Source: an uncultured Bradyrhizobium sp.
GTDB lineage: Bacteria > Pseudomonadota > Alphaproteobacteria > Rhizobiales > Xanthobacteraceae
Direction of reading: 5' to 3'
Assembly: GCF_936943645.1 (NCBI RefSeq)
Contig: NZ_CAKZJO010000100.1
Coordinates: forward strand, 49,932 to 113,931
DNA: 64,000 nt
Within the stretch, counting starts at the first letter, position 1. Each line of letters begins with the position of its first letter. The notes beneath the pieces were generated by a model. The model made no database searches. It worked only from the letters and a program-made list of their open reading frames with translations, and had not been told where the DNA came from. Below, piece by piece: positions 61,470-64,000 of the stretch. The translations under genes and the position numbers were made by a program.

Positions 61470-62648
61470 ATGACCTCTGCGAAATTCGACATCGTCGTCT
61501 ACGGTGCGACCGGTTTCACCGGCCAGCTCGTCGCCGAATATCTGGCGGCGCATTACAAGGACGACAAGTCCCTGAAATGGGCGATGGCGGGCCGCAGCCT
61601 CGACAAGCTGAAATCCGTGCGCGACGCCATCGGCGCGCCGGCAAGTACGCCGCTGATCGTGGCCGATGCATCCGACGCCGCCTCGCTGAAGGCGATGGCG
61701 GAGCAGACCATGTCCGTCATCACGACGGTCGGGCCGTATCAACTCTATGGCGAAGAGCTGCTGGCTGCCTGCGTCGCCACCGGCACGGATTATTTCGATC
61801 TCTGCGGCGAGCCGATCTGGATGCGGCAGATGATCGACAAGTACGAGGCGGCGGCGAAGGAGAGCGGGGCGCGCATCGTGTTCTCCTGCGGCTTCGATTC
61901 CGTGCCGTTCGAGCTCGGCACGTTCTTCGTGCAGGAAGAGGCCAAGCGCGTGTTCGGCGCACCCGCCGCGCGCGTGAAGGGCCGTGTGCGCGACATGCGC
62001 GGCACGCTGTCCGGCGGCACCGCGGCGAGCGCGAAGGCGACCTTCGACGCCGTGGCCAAGGACATCAGCCTGATCGCGATCCTGAACGATCCGTTCGCGC
62101 TGACGCCGGGCTTCACCGGACCGAAGCAGCCGAAGGGTAACAAGCCGCTGATCGAGGAGGATCTCAATTCCTGGGCCGCGCCGTTCATGATGGCGCTGAT
62201 CAACACCCGGAACGTCCATCGCTCCAACATGCTGATGGGCTTTCCCTACGGCCAGGACTTCGTTTACGACGAGATGGTTCTGACCGGTCCCGGCGAGAAG
62301 GGCGAGGCCAACGCCAAGCGTGTGATGGCCGCCAACGCCGAGAAGACCGGCCCGAGCGCGCCGAAGCCGGGTGAGGGGCCGTCGAAGGAAGAGCGCGAGA
62401 ACGGGCTGTTCAATCTGCTCTACGTCGCGATCGCGCCCGACGGCCGCATGGTCCGCGCCGGCGTCACCGGCGATCGCGATCCCGGCTACGGCTCGACCTC
62501 GAAGATGATCTCCGAATGCGCGATCTGCATGTTGCGCGATGCGACTGATGTTGCGGCCGGCTTCTGGACGCCGGGCGCAGCGATGCAGCACAAGCTGATC
62601 AAGCGGCTGCAGGACAATGCGGGGCTGGCGTTCAGGGTGGAAGCCTGA
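61470..62648 (+). CDS. Saccharopine dehydrogenase-like / trans-acting enoyl reductase family protein
   Basis: A 392-residue oxidoreductase. The Rossmann start is FDIVVYGATGFTGQLVAEYL; GRSLDKLKSV, TVGPYQLYGEELLAACVATG and FSCGFDSVPFELGTF are typical of the family that includes mycobacterial trans-acting enoyl reductase. It probably uses NADP(H) on a lipid-like substrate; the substrate is unknown. A paralog follows at 5 bp. Confidence 0.88.
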   Translation: MTSAKFDIVVYGATGFTGQLVAEYLAAHYKDDKSLKWAMAGRSLDKLKSVRDAIGAPASTPLIVADASDAASLKAMAEQTMSVITTVGPYQLYGEELLAACVATGTDYFDLCGEPIWMRQMIDKYEAAAKESGARIVFSCGFDSVPFELGTFFVQEEAKRVFGAPAARVKGRVRDMRGTLSGGTAASAKATFDAVAKDISLIAILNDPFALTPGFTGPKQPKGNKPLIEEDLNSWAAPFMMALINTRNVHRSNMLMGFPYGQDFVYDEMVLTGPGEKGEANAKRVMAANAEKTGPSAPKPGEGPSKEERENGLFNLLYVAIAPDGRMVRAGVTGDRDPGYGSTSKMISECAICMLRDATDVAAGFWTPGAAMQHKLIKRLQDNAGLAFRVEA

Positions 62649-62653
62649 GCTCC

Positions 62654-63841
62654 GTGGCCGCGAAGTTCGACATCGTCGTCTACGGCGCGACGGGGTATAC
62701 CGGCCAGCTCGTGGCCGAGTACCTCGCCGCGCATTACGTCGGCGACGGCGCGCCGACATGGTCTCCAACTTGGGCGATGGCGGGGCGGAGCAAAGACAAG
62801 CTCGCCTCGGTTCGCGACGCGATCGGTGCTCCCGAGGATACGCCGCTCATCGTGGCGGACGCGGCCGATCCTGCGTCACTGCGGGCGATGGTCGATCAGG
62901 CCAAGCTGGTCGTCACCACCGTTGGTCCTTACCAGCTTTATGGCTCCGATCTGCTGGCCGCCTGCGTCGCATCCGGCACCGACTACATGGATCTCTGCGG
63001 CGAGCCGATCTGGCTGAAGCAGATGATCGACAGGCACGAGGCGGCTGCAAAGGCGAGCGGCGCGCGCATCATGTTCTCCTGCGGCTTCGATTCCATCCCG
63101 TTCGAGCTCGGTGCGTTCTTCGTGCAGGAGGAAGCCAGGCGCGTGTTCGGAGCACCGGCGCCGCGCGTCAAGGGGCGCGTGCGGGACCTCAGCTGGAAGT
63201 TCTCCGGCGGCACCTCGGCGAGCGCGAGGGTCACTTTTGAAGCGGTCGCGCAAGATCTCAGCTTGGTGTCGATCCTCAAGGACCCCTTCGCATTCACGCC
63301 CGGCTTCGAGGGTGTGAAGCAGCCGCGCGGCAACAAGCCTGTCTTCGAGGAAGACCTGCAATCCTGGTCCGCCCCGTTCGCGATGGCGACGTTGAACACG
63401 CGCAACGTCCATCGCTCCAACATGCTGATGGGCTTCCCGTATGGCCGCGAGTTCGTCTACGACGAGATGGTGCTGACGGGCGCGGGGGAGGAAGGGCAGG
63501 CCAACGCGAAGCTGGTCATGGCCGCCAACAGCGAGAAGACCGGTCCCAAAGCGCTCAAGCCCGGTGAGGGCCCCTCGAAGGCAGAGCGCGACAGCGGTCA
63601 TTACGACCTGCTCTATGTCGCGATCGCGCCCGACGGCCGTCAGGTGCGTGCGGCGGTGAAGGGCGATCTCGATCCCGGCTACGCATCCACCGCGAAGATG
63701 ATCTCCGAATGCGCGATCTGCCTGCTGCGCGACGCGACAGACGTTCCGGCCGGTCTCTGGACCCCGGGCGCGGCGATGCAGCACAGGTTGATCAAGCGGC
63801 TGCGGGATAACGCGGGACTGAAGTTCGAGGTGGAGAGGTAG
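62654..63841 (+). CDS. Saccharopine dehydrogenase-like / trans-acting enoyl reductase paralog
   Basis: A 395-residue paralog of the preceding protein, with GTG start. Most motifs are shared (YGATGYTGQLVAEYLAAHY, FSCGFDSIPFELGAFF), and a short insertion after the first helix (GDGAPTWSPTWAMAGRS) distinguishes it. It starts 5 bp after its neighbour's stop, a tandem duplication kept as one operon; the retained copies may act together or on different chain lengths (inference). Confidence 0.88.
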   Translation: MAAKFDIVVYGATGYTGQLVAEYLAAHYVGDGAPTWSPTWAMAGRSKDKLASVRDAIGAPEDTPLIVADAADPASLRAMVDQAKLVVTTVGPYQLYGSDLLAACVASGTDYMDLCGEPIWLKQMIDRHEAAAKASGARIMFSCGFDSIPFELGAFFVQEEARRVFGAPAPRVKGRVRDLSWKFSGGTSASARVTFEAVAQDLSLVSILKDPFAFTPGFEGVKQPRGNKPVFEEDLQSWSAPFAMATLNTRNVHRSNMLMGFPYGREFVYDEMVLTGAGEEGQANAKLVMAANSEKTGPKALKPGEGPSKAERDSGHYDLLYVAIAPDGRQVRAAVKGDLDPGYASTAKMISECAICLLRDATDVPAGLWTPGAAMQHRLIKRLRDNAGLKFEVER

Positions 63842-63848
63842 TTCTTCG

Positions 63849-63872
63849 CCTCTCCCCGCTTGCGGGGAGAGG
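63849..63872. repeat. Palindromic repeat hairpin at the window end
   Basis: A perfect 11-bp stem CCTCTCCCCGC / GCGGGGAGAGG with a TT loop, part of a common Bradyrhizobium intergenic repeat; a related GTGAGGGGGAG segment follows at ~63896. It may also serve as the terminator of the paralog operon. The window's last ~130 bp show no gene. Confidence 0.7.
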
Positions 63873-64000
63873 CCGACGCGCGGAACGCGCGGCCGGTGAG
63901 GGGGAGTTTCCGCGAGTCTCACTGCCAACGTCCCTGCGGAGGCTCCCCCTTGTATCTGCATGGCCATGATTTGTGCGATGGAAGCGACTTAGCGCCTTGG

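Overview
The window looks like the chromosome of a Bradyrhizobium-type alphaproteobacterium (Nitrobacteraceae). The evidence is high GC, an LdtR-like MarR regulator, a GcrA-family protein, a rhizobial Porin_2 porin, the glyA-nrdR-ribD-ribE-ribH-nusB-thiL block, fabH-ihfA-merR ending at a tRNA-Pro, and several families of intergenic palindromic repeats typical of these genomes. All calls come from reading the sequence and from family knowledge; no search was run.

Layout. 1-790: end of an Nramp metal transporter. 1278-9074: a tightly coupled four-gene operon (class III cyclase/AAA ATPase/TPR regulator, atypical cytochrome P450, polytopic membrane protein, DyP-type peroxidase) that looks like one heme-oxidation system with its own signalling ATPase. 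9093-12579: bpt, an RDD membrane protein, hemB and a small membrane protein. 13093-31073: mostly core genes. These are an LdtR-like regulator, glyA, nrdR, riboflavin synthesis (ribD, ribE, ribH), nusB, thiL, a proton-pumping pyrophosphatase, a MerR/CMD pair, a TctC-type binding protein, bamE, a CBP3-type chaperone, YceD, plsX, fabH, ihfA and merR. 31204-31281: tRNA-Pro(GGG).

31237-48071: an integrated element of 16,785 bp bounded by a perfect 50-bp direct repeat of the tRNA 3' half. It carries a tyrosine integrase next to the right end, a second tyrosine recombinase, small helix-turn-helix proteins, a terminase-small-subunit-like protein, a tail tape-measure protein, a DnaQ-like exonuclease fused to a BRCT domain, a lipoprotein and many unknown small proteins. 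I see no large terminase, portal or capsid gene, so it is either a decayed prophage or a satellite-like element. Its left half is the most unusual part of the window. Two diverged paralogs resembling the C-terminal winged helix of D5-type primases are each followed by a noncoding gap packed with its own short repeat (AAACCCTCG after the first, ATCCTCCCG after the second). Three near-identical ~31-bp sites containing TTGATTG-TCC precede three gene modules and look like an element-specific promoter/operator set.

48352-63841: ordinary accessory and metabolic genes. These are a periplasmic ClpP-fold protein, a TetR repressor beside an HSL-type esterase, an SDR oxidoreductase, an alpha/beta hydrolase that seems to lack its nucleophile, a MarR regulator, a porin, a GcrA-family regulator, an acetamidase/formamidase, a YdcF protein, a DUF169 protein and two tandem enoyl-reductase/saccharopine-dehydrogenase-like paralogs.
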